NCBI RefSeq assembly: GCF_000635915.2 | Contig: NZ_CP015614.1 | Span: 1,409,501-1,473,500, forward strand | DNA: 64,000 nt | Reading direction: 5' to 3' | From: Brevundimonas naejangsanensis | GTDB lineage: Bacteria > Pseudomonadota > Alphaproteobacteria > Caulobacterales > Caulobacteraceae | Part shown: positions 27,003 to 36,142 of the stretch, in pieces | Layout: each line of letters begins with the position of its first letter | Position numbering within the stretch: position 1 is the first letter of the stretch | Program-made: the position numbers and the translations under genes | The notes under the pieces: model-generated | Told to the model about the DNA's origin: nothing | The model's input: the letters and a program-made list of their open reading frames with translations, nothing else | Database searches by the model: none

Positions 27003-28156
27003 CAGTAGAAATCCAACCCTTCCGCGCCATCGCCATCAGCCGCATCGCCCATGAGATGAAGGCCCAAGGCCAGTCGGTCATCCACATGGAGTTCGGCCAG
27101 CCCTCGACCGGGGCGCCTGCGCCCGCCCTGGCTGAGGCGCACCGCGTGATCGACGCCGAAGCCGGCGGCTATTGGGAAAGCCCCCTGCTGCGCGCCCGTG
27201 TGGCCAAGCTGTACAAGGATCGCTACGGCGTCGAGATCGACCCCGAGCGCGTCATCATGACGGCCGGCGCCTCGCCCGCCCTGGTGGTGGCGCTGAACAT
27301 GCGCTTCGCCCCCGGCGACCGCGTGGCCATCGCCCGCCCCGGCTATGTCGCCTATCGCAACACGATGAAGGCCCTGCACATCGTCCCGCAGGAGATCGAC
27401 TGCGGCGCCGACGTGCGCTTCCAGCTGACGGCCAAGGCCCTGCGCGACCTGGACCCGGCGCCCCAGGGCGTCATCATCGCCAGCCCCGCCAACCCGACCG
27501 GCACCGTCATCGCCGAGGACGAGCTGAAGGCCATCGTCGAGGTCTGCCGCGAGCGCGACATCAGCATCATCTCGGACGAGATCTATCACGGCATCACCTA
27601 CGGCCACGACACGCCCTGTATGCTGCAGTTCGACGACAAGGCCATGATCGTGAACAGCTTCTCCAAATACTGGAGCATGGCGGGCTGGCGCCTGGGCTGG
27701 CTGATCCTGCCGGAAGAAGAGGTCCAGCAGGCCCGCGCGCGCATGGGCAACATGTTCCTGACGCCGCCGACGCTCAGCCAGTTCGCAGGTCTGGCCGCCA
27801 TGGACTGCGAAGACGAGCTGGAAGCCAATATCGACGTCTATCGCGCCAACCGCGAGCTGATGCTGAAGGCCCTGCCCGCCATGGGCCTGCGCTCGATCGC
27901 GCCGCCGGACGGCGCCTTCTACATCTATGCGGACATCGGCCACCTGACTAACGACAGCATGGCCTTCTGCGAGAAGCTGGTGCGCGAAACCGGCGTGGCC
28001 ACGGCGCCGGGCGTCGACTTCGATCCGGTCAACGGCCACCGCTTCATCCGCTTCAGCTTCGCCGTCTCCACGCCTGAGATCGAGGACGCGCTCAGCCGCC
28101 TGAAGCCCTTCTTCGCCGCCCGCACCGAAGAGGCGCAGGAACAGCAGCCAGCGTAA
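26999..28156 (+). CDS. Class I/II PLP-dependent aminotransferase
   Basis: 385 residues. It is a fold-type I aminotransferase. Substrate-side landmarks are GQPSTGAPAP near residue 35, ASPANPTGTV (Asn binding PLP), SDEIYHGITYG and NSFSKYWSMAGWRLGW with the Schiff-base lysine at Lys223. The conserved substrate-carboxylate arginine is in HRFIRFSFA. Position at the end of the lptD-surA-pdxA-rsmA cluster does not point to a particular amino acid; aspartate/aromatic-type aminotransferases look similar. It starts inside the rsmA stop (ATGA), so it belongs to the operon. Confidence 0.88.
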   Translation: MTVEIQPFRAIAISRIAHEMKAQGQSVIHMEFGQPSTGAPAPALAEAHRVIDAEAGGYWESPLLRARVAKLYKDRYGVEIDPERVIMTAGASPALVVALNMRFAPGDRVAIARPGYVAYRNTMKALHIVPQEIDCGADVRFQLTAKALRDLDPAPQGVIIASPANPTGTVIAEDELKAIVEVCRERDISIISDEIYHGITYGHDTPCMLQFDDKAMIVNSFSKYWSMAGWRLGWLILPEEEVQQARARMGNMFLTPPTLSQFAGLAAMDCEDELEANIDVYRANRELMLKALPAMGLRSIAPPDGAFYIYADIGHLTNDSMAFCEKLVRETGVATAPGVDFDPVNGHRFIRFSFAVSTPEIEDALSRLKPFFAARTEEAQEQQPA

Positions 28157-28192
28157 GGACGTTCGACAAGCCCCGGACCCTTCGGAGCTTTC

Positions 28193-29239
28193 ATGTCGAA
28201 ATCGCGCCTCGCCGCCTCTGCCCTGCCCTTCATCGCGGCCGCCCTGGCGGCCTGCGGCTCTCCGGCCGAAACGCCCAAGCCGCAGCAGCCGCCGGCGCCG
28301 GCCCAACCCCCGGCGCCCGCCGCCCTGACCCGCGACGCCGTCGAAAGCGCCGCCTTCGAGACGGCCCCCGCTCCCGTCGAGGGCCAGCCCGCCCGTCCCG
28401 ACCCGGCGACGGCGCGCGCGCAAATCCTGCTGGACCGCGCCAACTTCTCGCCGGGCGTCATCGACGGTCTGGGCGGCGACAACACCCGCCAAGCCATCGC
28501 CGCCTTCGAGAAGGCCGCCGGCCTGCCGCAGGACGGGGTGCTGGACGCCGAGGTCTTCCGCCGCCTGACGGCAGGCGACGACGGCCGCGTCCTGACCGAC
28601 TACACCATCACCGCCGCTGATCTCAGCGGCCCCTTCATCGGACAGGTTCCGGCGAATCTGGCCGACATGGCCAAGCTGAAGACCGTCGGCTACGCCACCC
28701 CGCTGGAGATGCTGGCCGAGAAGTTCCACATGACCGAGGGCCTGCTGCAGGCGCTCAACCCCGGCGTCGACTTCGCCAAGGCGGGTCAGACCATCGTCGT
28801 CGCCGCTGTCGCCCAGACTGATCTGGCGGCCGAGGTGGCCCATATCGTCGTGGACAAGGCCGAGCGCTCGGTGCGGGTCTATGACGCGGCGGACAAGCTG
28901 CTGGCCTTCTATCCCGCCACCATCGGCAGTTCGGCGCGCCCGGCGCCCTCGGGCGAAGTGACGGTCGTCGGCGTCGCGCCCGAGCCGAACTACACCTACG
29001 ACCCCGACCGGGTCAGCTATGACCGGGGCGACCGCAAGGTCATCGTGCCGCCGGGGCCGAACAATCCGGTCGGCTCGGTCTGGATCGACCTGTCGCGCGA
29101 CACCTACGGCATCCACGGCACGCCAGACCCGTCCAAGGTCGGCAAGACCTTCTCCAGCGGCTGCGTGCGCCTGACCAACTGGGACGCCGAGCAACTGGCC
29201 TCAAAGGTCAAGCCGGGCGTGCGGGTGACCTTCCGCTAG
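28193..29239 (+). CDS. L,D-transpeptidase lipoprotein with peptidoglycan-binding domain
   Basis: 348 residues. A lipoprotein signal ends ALAAC (Cys21). A Pro/Ala-rich linker is followed by a PG-binding-1 repeat (LDRANFSPGVIDGLGGDNTR...AAGLPQDG, about 80-120). A LysM-like stretch (EMLAEKFHMTEGLLQALNP) follows, and the YkuD catalytic domain fills about 220-348. The motif GIHGTPDPSKVGKTFSSGCVR holds the catalytic His and Cys324. These enzymes make 3-3 peptide crosslinks or attach proteins to murein. The gene ends convergently with the deaminase, overlapping by 4 bases, and is the last gene of the envelope operon. Confidence 0.92.
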   Translation: MSKSRLAASALPFIAAALAACGSPAETPKPQQPPAPAQPPAPAALTRDAVESAAFETAPAPVEGQPARPDPATARAQILLDRANFSPGVIDGLGGDNTRQAIAAFEKAAGLPQDGVLDAEVFRRLTAGDDGRVLTDYTITAADLSGPFIGQVPANLADMAKLKTVGYATPLEMLAEKFHMTEGLLQALNPGVDFAKAGQTIVVAAVAQTDLAAEVAHIVVDKAERSVRVYDAADKLLAFYPATIGSSARPAPSGEVTVVGVAPEPNYTYDPDRVSYDRGDRKVIVPPGPNNPVGSVWIDLSRDTYGIHGTPDPSKVGKTFSSGCVRLTNWDAEQLASKVKPGVRVTFR

Positions 29240-29688
29240 GCGCCGTAAAGCTCCGCCGCCGTCCGCTCCGGCACGTTCAGTTGCGTCAGCGGCAGCGGCG
29301 GCGGGTCCAGCCTCACCCCCAGCGTCTGATAGGTCGCCGCGCTGGAGAAGCCGTAGGGCTCGGCGTCCGCATTGCTGAAGGCGTAGTAGACGGCGCTGAC
29401 CCGCGTCATCACTGCCGCCGCCAGGCACATCGGGCAAGGGTGGCCGCTGGCGTAGAGGACCGCGCCCGACAGGTCCACGCCGCCCAGCGCCGGTCCCGCC
29501 TGACGCAGGGCCTCCATTTCGGCGTGTGAGCTGGGATCGTTCGTCGCCAGCATCCGGTTGACGCCGCTGGCGACCAGCGCCCCGTCCTTGACCAGCACCG
29601 CGCCGAACGGCCGCCCGCCCGCCCGGACGTTCTCCAGCGCCAGATCGACGGCCTGGGCCAGCCAGCGGCGGTGTTCGGCCTCGTTCAT
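29236..29688 (-). CDS. Nucleoside/guanine deaminase family protein
   Basis: 150 residues. The cytidine deaminase-fold zinc site is complete: HAE at residues 55-57 (His55, catalytic Glu57) and PCPMC at 84-88 (Cys85, Cys88). RPFGAVLVKDGALVASGVNR and the C-terminal region suggest the guanine deaminase (GuaD) branch rather than tRNA adenosine deaminase TadA, but the substrate cannot be fixed from sequence. It follows gmk downstream on the same strand (5 bases), so it may sit at the end of the fab-gmk cluster. Confidence 0.82.
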   Translation of the reverse strand: MNEAEHRRWLAQAVDLALENVRAGGRPFGAVLVKDGALVASGVNRMLATNDPSSHAEMEALRQAGPALGGVDLSGAVLYASGHPCPMCLAAAVMTRVSAVYYAFSNADAEPYGFSSAATYQTLGVRLDPPPLPLTQLNVPERTAAELYGA

Positions 29689-29693
29689 GGGCG

Positions 29694-30335
29694 TCAGACC
29701 ACTTCCTTCAACAGGGCCGCCTTATAGCCGTCGACCCACAGGTTGCGGCGCCGGCAGCTGCGCTCGGCGTGGTAGATGTGGGCCAGCTCGGCGTAGGATC
29801 GGTCGAAGTCCTCATTGACCAGCACATAGTCGAACTCGTCGCAGTGCTCGATCTCGCCCTTGGCGTTGGCGACGCGGCGCTCGATCACGTCCTCGGCGTC
29901 CTGAGAACGCGTCACCAGGCGGCGGCGCAGTTCCTCAAGGCTGGGCGGCAGGATGAAGACCCGCACGGCGTCGCCGGGGCATTTGGCGGCCACGTCGCGG
30001 GCGCCCTGCCAGTCGATGTCGAACAGGACGTCGCGGCCCTCGGCCAGCGCGCGCTCGACCGGGGCGCTGGGGCTGCCGTAGCGGTTGCCGTGCACATCGG
30101 CCCATTCCAGGAAGGCGTCGGCGTCGATCAGACGCTGGAATTCCTCGGCGGAGACGAAGTTGTAGTCGCGCCCGTCCACCTCGCCCGGACGGATGTCGCG
30201 GGTCGTCATGGAGACCGACAGTTCCAGCCCCTTGTGGTCAGCCATCAGGCGGCGGCACAGCGAGGTCTTTCCGGCCCCCGACGGGCTGGCCACGATCAAC
30301 AGGACGCCACGGCGGGGAGTGCGGTTATTCGACAT
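29694..30335 (-). CDS. gmk: Guanylate kinase
   Basis: 213 residues. It phosphorylates GMP to GDP. The P-loop VASPSGAGKTSLCRRL is at about residues 15-30, followed by the GMP-binding SVSMTTRDIRPGEVDGRDY and EWADVHGNRYGSP, and DIDWQGARDVAAK. The start overlaps the yicC stop by 11 bases. It makes GDP just upstream of ndk in the pathway, and its presence at the end of a wall/lipid cluster is common among alphaproteobacteria. Confidence 0.96.
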   Translation of the reverse strand: MSNNRTPRRGVLLIVASPSGAGKTSLCRRLMADHKGLELSVSMTTRDIRPGEVDGRDYNFVSAEEFQRLIDADAFLEWADVHGNRYGSPSAPVERALAEGRDVLFDIDWQGARDVAAKCPGDAVRVFILPPSLEELRRRLVTRSQDAEDVIERRVANAKGEIEHCDEFDYVLVNEDFDRSYAELAHIYHAERSCRRRNLWVDGYKAALLKEVV

Positions 30336-31215
30336 TCTGAACTTGTTCTCGAAGCTGTTCGATGACGGCCTTCAACTCCAGGCCGATTCCGGTGAGCGCG
30401 GTCGTAGCGGATTTCGAACAGAGGGTGTTCGCCTCACGCATGAATTCCTGCATCAGGAAGTCGAGTTTTCGACCGGCGGGGGGTTGCTGCAACAGTGCGC
30501 GGGCCGAGGCGACGTGGGCCGTCAGCCGGTCCAGCTCCTCGCGCACGTCGGCCTTGGTCGCCAATGCGGCCGCCTCAAGGAAGACCCGCTCGTCCAGACC
30601 GGGCGCATCGGGCGCCAGTTCGCTGATCCGGCGGGTGAAGCGGTCGCGGATGGCCTCGACCTGGGCCGACGCCTCAAGCTCGGCGCGCGCGACCAGGGCC
30701 TCGATGGTTCCGACGAAGTCGTGGATCACCGGCGTTAGTTGCTCGCCCTCGCGCTGGCGCGACGCTTTCAGCGCATCCAGCGCCTGCTCGACCGTGGCGG
30801 CCATGGCGCTTTCCAAGGCGGCGCGGCCTTCCGCGTCCTCATCCTCTTCAGCGACCTCGATGACGCCGCGCAGAGCCAGCAGGCCGTCAGCGGAGGGCGG
30901 GGTCGCCCCCTCCTGCGCCAACTGGTTGGCCAGCCGCAGATAGGTCGCCAGCACCGCCTCATTGACGCGCGGCGCGGGCTCGAACCCCTCGGCGCGCTTG
31001 GCCTGCAGGCCCAGCGTCACCTGGCCCCGGTTCAGGCGCGCCTGCGCCGCCGCCTTGGCCAGCCGCTCCAGATTGTCGAAGCCGCCGGGCCCGCGAAAGC
31101 GCGTCTCCAACGTCCGCCCGTTGACCGAGCGCGCCTCGACCGTCCAGGTCCAGCCGTCCAGCCCGCCGTCGGCCCGGCCGAAGCCGGTCATGCCGCAGAT
31201 GTGACTTCCGCTCAT
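30325..31215 (-). CDS. yicC: YicC family endoribonuclease
   Basis: 296 residues, the usual length. The YicC N-domain begins GMTGFGRADGGLDGWTWTVEARSVNGRTLE (about residues 8-36), and the C-terminal DUF1732 half ends KLDFLMQEFMREANTLCSKS and IGLELKAVIEQLREQVQNVE. YicC of other bacteria has been shown to act as an endoribonuclease on small RNAs. It starts 4 bases inside the mltG stop and overlaps gmk by 11 bases; the yicC-gmk pair is a conserved neighbourhood. Confidence 0.92.
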   Translation of the reverse strand: MSGSHICGMTGFGRADGGLDGWTWTVEARSVNGRTLETRFRGPGGFDNLERLAKAAAQARLNRGQVTLGLQAKRAEGFEPAPRVNEAVLATYLRLANQLAQEGATPPSADGLLALRGVIEVAEEDEDAEGRAALESAMAATVEQALDALKASRQREGEQLTPVIHDFVGTIEALVARAELEASAQVEAIRDRFTRRISELAPDAPGLDERVFLEAAALATKADVREELDRLTAHVASARALLQQPPAGRKLDFLMQEFMREANTLCSKSATTALTGIGLELKAVIEQLREQVQNVE

Positions 31216-32417
31216 CGTCCGGCCTCCGTCGGCACGCGAATGACCTTGGCGCCGGGCGGGATGGCGATGGCCGGGGCGGCCTCGTCCGTCATCGGCGCGG
31301 GCGAGGTTTCCGGCGCGCCTTGGCCCGGCGCCAGGCCGGCCTTGCGCCGCTCGATCTCGCGCCAGCGGGCCACGTTCAGCAGATGCTCCTGATAGGTGCG
31401 GGCGAAGACGTGGCCGCCCGTGCCGTCAGCGACGAAGAAGATGTATTCCGAACGCGGCGGGTTCAGCACGGCCTTCAGCGCCTCTTCGCCCGGATTGGCG
31501 ATGGGCGTCGGCGGCAGGCCGTCGATCAAATAGGTGTTCCACGGCGTCGGCTTGCGCAGCTCCGACAGCAGGATGCCCCGCCCCAGCGGCCGCCCCTTGG
31601 TCACGCCGTAAACGATGGTCGGGTCGCTCTCCAGCCGCATCCCCAGCCGCAGCCGGTTGGTGAAGACGGCCGCCACCTGGGGCCGTTCGGAGGCGATGCC
31701 CGTCTCCTTCTCGACGATGGAGGCCAGAATGACCGCCTCTTCGGGCGTCGTCACCACCGTGGCGGGCGAGCGGGCGGCCCACAGGGTCTCCAGCTTGGTC
31801 TTGGCGGCGCGCTGCATCCGGGCGACCACGGCGGCGCGGGTTTCGCCGCGCGTGACTTCATAGGTCTCGGGCCACAGGCTGCCCTCGGGCGGAACCTCGA
31901 CCTCGCCGGTCAGGACCGGCTGCTTCATCAGGATGTCGACCGCCTGGGCGCTCGACCAGCCTTCCGGCAGGGTCACGTAGTGGCGCACCGACTTGCCGTC
32001 GACCAGCAGGCCCACCACCGTCGCCAGAGAGGCGCCCGACGGCACCTCATATTCGCCCGCGCGGATCTTGCGGTCGGCGCCGGTCAGGCTGACCGCCGCA
32101 CGGAACAGGTCGGTCGAGCGGATCACCCCCGCCGATTTCAGATTGGCCGCAATGGCAGGCACGCCCGCCCCGGACGGCAGGGTGACGATGGTCGCCTCCC
32201 CTTGCGCCGCCCTCGGTCCCGGCCCCCAGTAGATGGCCCAGAACGCCACCAGCGCCGCGACCAGAAACAGGCCCAGCGTCCCGGCGGCGGTGATCAGGCC
32301 GACGCCCAATCCTGTCTTGGGGCGGGAACGACCGCCTCCGCCCCCGCTTCCCTTTTTCGGAACGCGCGACTTGGGAATGCGAACCTTGGGGGTGCGGCGG
32401 GACGGAGCCTTGGCCAA
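31212..32417 (-). CDS. mltG: Endolytic murein transglycosylase MltG
   Basis: 401 residues. MltG cuts glycan strands as they are made, ending chain growth. The N-terminus is basic and Gly-rich (about 1-38), with one membrane anchor (GLITAAGTLGLFLVAALVAFWAI, about 39-62) and a periplasmic YceG domain. The catalytic glutamate lies in ASIVEKETGIASERPQVAAVF. DGLPPTPIANPGEEALKAVLNP is the conserved C-terminal segment. It lies directly after fabF (one base between) and overlaps yicC, so lipid and wall synthesis genes share a transcript. Confidence 0.94.
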   Translation of the reverse strand: MAKAPSRRTPKVRIPKSRVPKKGSGGGGGRSRPKTGLGVGLITAAGTLGLFLVAALVAFWAIYWGPGPRAAQGEATIVTLPSGAGVPAIAANLKSAGVIRSTDLFRAAVSLTGADRKIRAGEYEVPSGASLATVVGLLVDGKSVRHYVTLPEGWSSAQAVDILMKQPVLTGEVEVPPEGSLWPETYEVTRGETRAAVVARMQRAAKTKLETLWAARSPATVVTTPEEAVILASIVEKETGIASERPQVAAVFTNRLRLGMRLESDPTIVYGVTKGRPLGRGILLSELRKPTPWNTYLIDGLPPTPIANPGEEALKAVLNPPRSEYIFFVADGTGGHVFARTYQEHLLNVARWREIERRKAGLAPGQGAPETSPAPMTDEAAPAIAIPPGAKVIRVPTEAGR

Positions 32418-32418
32418 G

Positions 32419-33699
32419 TCAGTCGACCTTCTTGAAGATCACAGAGGCGTTGGTGCCGCCGAAGCCGAAGCTGTTGGACATGGCGACATCGATCTTCCTG
32501 GCCTTGCCCTTGTGCGGGACCAGGTCGATCGGCGTCTCCATCTCCGGATCGTCCAGGTTGATGGTCGGCGGCGCCATCTGGTCGCGGATGGCCAGGACCG
32601 AGAAGATGCTCTCGATCGCCCCGGCGGCGCCCAGCAGGTGCCCCGTCATCGACTTGGTCGAAGACACGGCCAGGTCCTTGGCGTGGTCGCCGACCAGCCG
32701 CTCGACGGCCTTCAGCTCGATCCAGTCGGCCATGGTCGAGGTGCCGTGGGCGTTGACGTAGTCCAGGTCGGACGGCTGCATGCCGGCGCGCTTCAGCGCC
32801 GCCTTCATGGCCCGCAGGCCGCCATCGCCGTCTTCCGACGGGGCGGTGATGTGATAGGCGTCGCCGCTCATGCCGTAGCCGACGACCTCGGCGTAGATCT
32901 TGGCCCCGCGCGCCTTGGCGTGTTCGTATTCCTCCAGAACCATGACGCCCGCGCCCTCGCCCATGACGAAGCCCGCATGACCCCGGTCATAGGGGCGCGA
33001 GGCCTTCTCCGGCGTGTCGTTATAGGCGGTGCACAGGGCCTTGCAGGCCAGGAAGCCGGCGATGCCGATCGGCACGACCGAGCTTTCGGCCCCGCCCGCC
33101 ACCATGACGTCCGCGTCGCCCAGGGCGATCATCCGGGCCGCGTCGCCGATGGCGTGGGCGCCGGTGGCGCAGGCGGTGACGACCGAGTGGTTCGGTCCCT
33201 TCAGGCCGTGGCGGATCGAAATCTGGCCCGACGCCAGGTTGATCAGGGCCGAGGGGATGAAGAAGGGGCTGACGCGGCGGACGCCCTGTTCCTTCAGGAT
33301 GATGGCCGTGTCCGCGATGGGGCCAAGGCCGCCGATGCCCGAACCGACCATGACGCCGGTCGCTTCCTTGTCGTCTTCGGATTCCGGCTTCCAGTTCGCA
33401 TCGGCCAACGCCTCGTCGGCGGCGGCGATGGCGTACAGGATGAAGTCGTCCACGCGCTTGCGGTCCTTGGCGGACATCACCTGATCAGGATCAAAGACGC
33501 CCGGCTGACCAGGCTCGCCGCCGCCGCGCCCGTCGACGCTGGGCACCTCGCCCGCGATGGTGCAGCCGTAGCCCTCGGTGTCGAAGGCGGTGATCGGACG
33601 GATGCCCGAGCGGCCTTCCAGGATGCCCTTCCAGACGTGCTCGACGCCCGTGCCCAGAGGCGTGACCAGGCCGAGGCCCGTGATGACGACGCGGCGCAT
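32419..33699 (-). CDS. fabF: 3-oxoacyl-ACP synthase II (KAS II)
   Basis: 426 residues. It condenses malonyl-ACP with acyl-ACP in fatty acid elongation. The Cys-His-His triad is visible: Cys177 in VVTACATGAH, one His in NAHGTSTMADWIE and one in SMTGHLLGAAG. It follows acpP, and a stable hairpin lies between the two genes, which may tune the ratio of the carrier protein to the enzyme. Confidence 0.97.
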   Translation of the reverse strand: MRRVVITGLGLVTPLGTGVEHVWKGILEGRSGIRPITAFDTEGYGCTIAGEVPSVDGRGGGEPGQPGVFDPDQVMSAKDRKRVDDFILYAIAAADEALADANWKPESEDDKEATGVMVGSGIGGLGPIADTAIILKEQGVRRVSPFFIPSALINLASGQISIRHGLKGPNHSVVTACATGAHAIGDAARMIALGDADVMVAGGAESSVVPIGIAGFLACKALCTAYNDTPEKASRPYDRGHAGFVMGEGAGVMVLEEYEHAKARGAKIYAEVVGYGMSGDAYHITAPSEDGDGGLRAMKAALKRAGMQPSDLDYVNAHGTSTMADWIELKAVERLVGDHAKDLAVSSTKSMTGHLLGAAGAIESIFSVLAIRDQMAPPTINLDDPEMETPIDLVPHKGKARKIDVAMSNSFGFGGTNASVIFKKVD

Positions 33700-33742
33700 G
33701 GTTCGCGCTCCTTCTTGGTCAGAATCGTAACCAGAAACACTA

Positions 33743-33786
33743 ATGGCCGCCGGACGGTCCCGCTAGGGGTCCGTCACGGCGGCCAT
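33743..33786 (-). terminator. Hairpin between acpP and fabF (attenuator or terminator)
   Basis: A 9-bp stem atggccgcc/ggcggccat (33743-33751 and 33778-33786) is extended by inner ggacggtccc/ggggtccgtc pairing. On the minus strand it is followed by TAGTGTTTCTGG, only weakly T-rich, so partial termination is more likely than a full stop. Confidence 0.55.
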
Positions 33787-33817
33787 CAGCTGGTAAGTGC
33801 GACGAATCGCAGCCGGA

Positions 33818-34057
33818 TCAGGCGGCCAGCTTCTCGTCGATGAACTTCACCGCGTCGCCGACGGTCTGGATGTGCTCAGCGGCGTCATCCGGGATTTCGA
33901 CGTCGAATTCTTCTTCGAAGGCCATGACCAGTTCGACGTTGTCGAGCGAGTCAGCGCCCAGGTCGTCGATGAAGGAAGCCTTCTCGGTGACCTTGTCCGG
34001 ATCGGCGTCCAGGTGGTCGATCACGATCTTGCGGACGCGTTCGAGGGTGTCGGACAT
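33818..34057 (-). CDS. acpP: Acyl carrier protein
   Basis: 79 residues and strongly acidic. The phosphopantetheine attachment serine is Ser37 in [14 protein letters not shown]. It holds growing fatty acyl chains as thioesters. The frame is open further upstream, but the ATG at 34055-34057 gives the standard N-terminus [16 protein letters not shown], with ribosome site agagaga before it. The 186-base gap to fabG contains a gctaaag -10-like box (34179-34185), suggesting acpP may have its own promoter to reach high levels. Confidence 0.97.
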   Translation of the reverse strand: MSDTLERVRKIVIDHLDADPDKVTEKASFIDDLGADSLDNVELVMAFEEEFDVEIPDDAAEHIQTVGDAVKFIDEKLAA

Positions 34058-34243
34058 GAGTGTCTCTCTTGCCTGTTTGAAATCGCCGTGATGGCGGGTC
34101 GTGGGTTGTTTCGCCGTGTCACGGCTGCCTGCCGGGATCAAGCCTCAATGAGACTCACCCCCGAAAGACGTCCGTGCCCTTTAGCACAGGGTGCGGAAGT
34201 GGAAATAGTCTGTTGCGCGTCGTGATGGCACTTCACGCTGCGA

Positions 34244-34984
34244 TCAAATCATCGCCATGCCGCCGTTAACGTGCAGCGTCTGGCCCGTCACATAGCCCGC
34301 TTCATCCGACGCCAGATAGACGGCGGCCGAGGCGATTTCGTCGCCTTCGCCCAGGCGCCCGGCCGGAATCTTGGTCAGGATGGCCTCGCGCTGCTGGTCG
34401 TTCAGCACGTCGGTCATCGGCGAGGCGATGAAGCCCGGCGCGATGCAGTTGACCGTGATCCCGCGCGAGCCGACTTCCTGAGCCAGCGACTTGGAAAAGC
34501 CGATCATCCCGGCCTTGGAGGCGCAATAGTTGGTCTGGCCGGGGTTGCCGGTGACGCCGACCACCGAGGTGATGCCGATGATGCGGCCCGAACGGCGCTT
34601 CATCATCCCCTTCACCGCCGCGCGGGTCAGGCGGAAATAGCTCTCGAGGTTGATCTGGATGACGGACTGGAAGTCCTCGTCCTTCATCCGCATCAGCAGG
34701 CCGTCCTTGGTGATGCCGGCGTTGGCGACCAGGATGTCCAGCGGCGCGCCGGCGGCTTCCTCGGCGCGCGCGACCAGACCGTCGACCGATTCCGCGTCCG
34801 ACAGGTTGGCGGCGGCGAAGAAGGCGCGCTCGCCCAGCTCCTTGGCCAAATCAGCCAGCACGGCTTCGCGCGTGCCGGACAGGACGACGGTCGCGCCTTG
34901 CGCGTGCAGGGCGCGGGCGATGGCCCCGCCGATGCCGCCGGTCGCGCCGGTCACGAGGGCGGTCTTTCCCGAAAGATTGAACAT
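34244..34984 (-). CDS. fabG: 3-oxoacyl-ACP reductase
   Basis: 246 residues. It is an NADPH-dependent SDR that reduces 3-oxoacyl-ACP. The nucleotide loop is VTGATGGIGGAIA (11-23), the active site is Ser140, Tyr153 and Lys157 (TNYCASKAG), and the C-terminus YVTGQTLHVNGGMAMI is typical. It follows fabD, but with a 107-base gap filled by a family A inverted repeat. Confidence 0.96.
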   Translation of the reverse strand: MFNLSGKTALVTGATGGIGGAIARALHAQGATVVLSGTREAVLADLAKELGERAFFAAANLSDAESVDGLVARAEEAAGAPLDILVANAGITKDGLLMRMKDEDFQSVIQINLESYFRLTRAAVKGMMKRRSGRIIGITSVVGVTGNPGQTNYCASKAGMIGFSKSLAQEVGSRGITVNCIAPGFIASPMTDVLNDQQREAILTKIPAGRLGEGDEIASAAVYLASDEAGYVTGQTLHVNGGMAMI

Positions 34985-34992
34985 TGAAATCT

Positions 34993-35089
34993 CCGCTCAT
35001 CCCCGCGGAGGCGGGGACCTAGGCTTTAGCTTCAAGCGCCGCATCTCGTTCCCAAAGAACTGGGTCCCCGCCTCCGCGGGGATGAGCGG
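34993..35089. repeat. Intergenic inverted repeat, family A, copy 2
   Basis: Arms at 34993-35022 and 35060-35089 are 30 bases each and reverse complementary with one mismatch, near the inner end of the arm as in copy 1. The centre ends in cccaaagaactgggtcc, close to ccaaagcactgggtcc of copy 1. The hairpin core differs from copy 1 (cgcggaggcg against ggcggacgcc), but both sides changed together, so pairing is kept. It lies between fabD and fabG and starts 9 bases from the fabG start codon. Confidence 0.88.
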
Positions 35090-35091
35090 CT

Positions 35092-36036
35092 TCAGATGGA
35101 TTTCGCGAAGGCTTCCAGCTCTTCGGCCGTGTTCAGCGCCAGGGCCTCGGCGTTGGGGGCGATGCGCTTGGCCATGCCGGTCAGCACCTTGCCCGAGCCG
35201 ACCTCGACGAAGCGGGTCACGCCGCCTTCAGTCGCCATCCACTCCATGCTCTCGCGCCAGCGTACGCGGCCCGTGACCTGCTCGACCAGCAGGCGGCGGA
35301 TGACCTCGGCGTCGGTTTCCGGGCGAGCGGTGACGTTGGCGACCACCGGCACGACGGGCGCCACGATCTTCGCGTCGGCCAGAGCGGCGGCCATCTCGTC
35401 GGCGGCGGGCTGCATCAGCGGGCAGTGGAAGGGCGCCGAGACGTTCAGCGGAATGGCGCGCGCGCCCAGCTCCTTGGCTTTCTCGATGGCCAGATCGACA
35501 GCGGCCTTGTCGCCCGAGATGACGACATTGCCCTTGTTGTTGTCGTTGGCGACGACGCAGACGCCCGCCGCCGAACCGGCCTTGGCGGCCTCTTCAGCCA
35601 ACGCCAGATCGGTCTTGGGGCCGATCAGCGAAGCCATCGCGCCCTTGCCCACCGGCACGGCGCGCTGCATGGCCTGACCGCGCAGCTTCAGCAGGCGGGC
35701 GGTGTCCGACAGGCTGATCGCGCCCGCCGCCGCCAGGGCCGAATATTCGCCCAGCGAGTGACCGGCGACAAAGGCGGCGCGCGCCACGTCGACGCCGAAC
35801 TCGACCTTCAGCACCCGCGCCGTAGCGACCGACACGGCCATCAGGGCCGGCTGGGCGTTCTCGGTCAGGGTCAGCTGATCGTCCGGCCCTTCGCGCATCA
35901 GCTCGAACAGCTTCTGGTTCAGGGCGTCGTCCACCTCGGCGAAGACCTCGCGCGCGCTGGCGAAGGCCTCCGACAGGGCGACGCCCATGCCCACCGACTG
36001 GCTGCCCTGACCGGGAAAGAGAAGCGCGAGGCTCAT
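35092..36036 (-). CDS. fabD: Malonyl-CoA:ACP transacylase
   Basis: 314 residues. It loads malonyl groups onto ACP. FPGQGSQSVGMG is at the N-terminus, the nucleophile is Ser94 in GHSLGEYSALAAAG, and NVSAPFHCPLM carries the conserved His. It is the first gene of the fab cluster (fabD-fabG-acpP-fabF) and diverges from the ribosomal rpsF operon. The repeat that follows starts 3 bases after its stop. Confidence 0.97.
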   Translation of the reverse strand: MSLALLFPGQGSQSVGMGVALSEAFASAREVFAEVDDALNQKLFELMREGPDDQLTLTENAQPALMAVSVATARVLKVEFGVDVARAAFVAGHSLGEYSALAAAGAISLSDTARLLKLRGQAMQRAVPVGKGAMASLIGPKTDLALAEEAAKAGSAAGVCVVANDNNKGNVVISGDKAAVDLAIEKAKELGARAIPLNVSAPFHCPLMQPAADEMAAALADAKIVAPVVPVVANVTARPETDAEVIRRLLVEQVTGRVRWRESMEWMATEGGVTRFVEVGSGKVLTGMAKRIAPNAEALALNTAEELEAFAKSI

Positions 36037-36142
36037 CCGGGATCGTCCGTCATCCGTTGAATCAAGCCGCGAGGGGTAGGCGAATCCCTCCCCTACGGCA
36101 AGAAGAAGGGCGGACGGACGCGCCGCTCGCCGCGCCCGCGCC

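Noticed and set aside
26675-29194. Antisense frame of 839 codons across rsmA, the aminotransferase and the transpeptidase
   Set aside because: It crosses three well-identified genes and shows no domain; long stop-free frames are expected in such GC-rich DNA.
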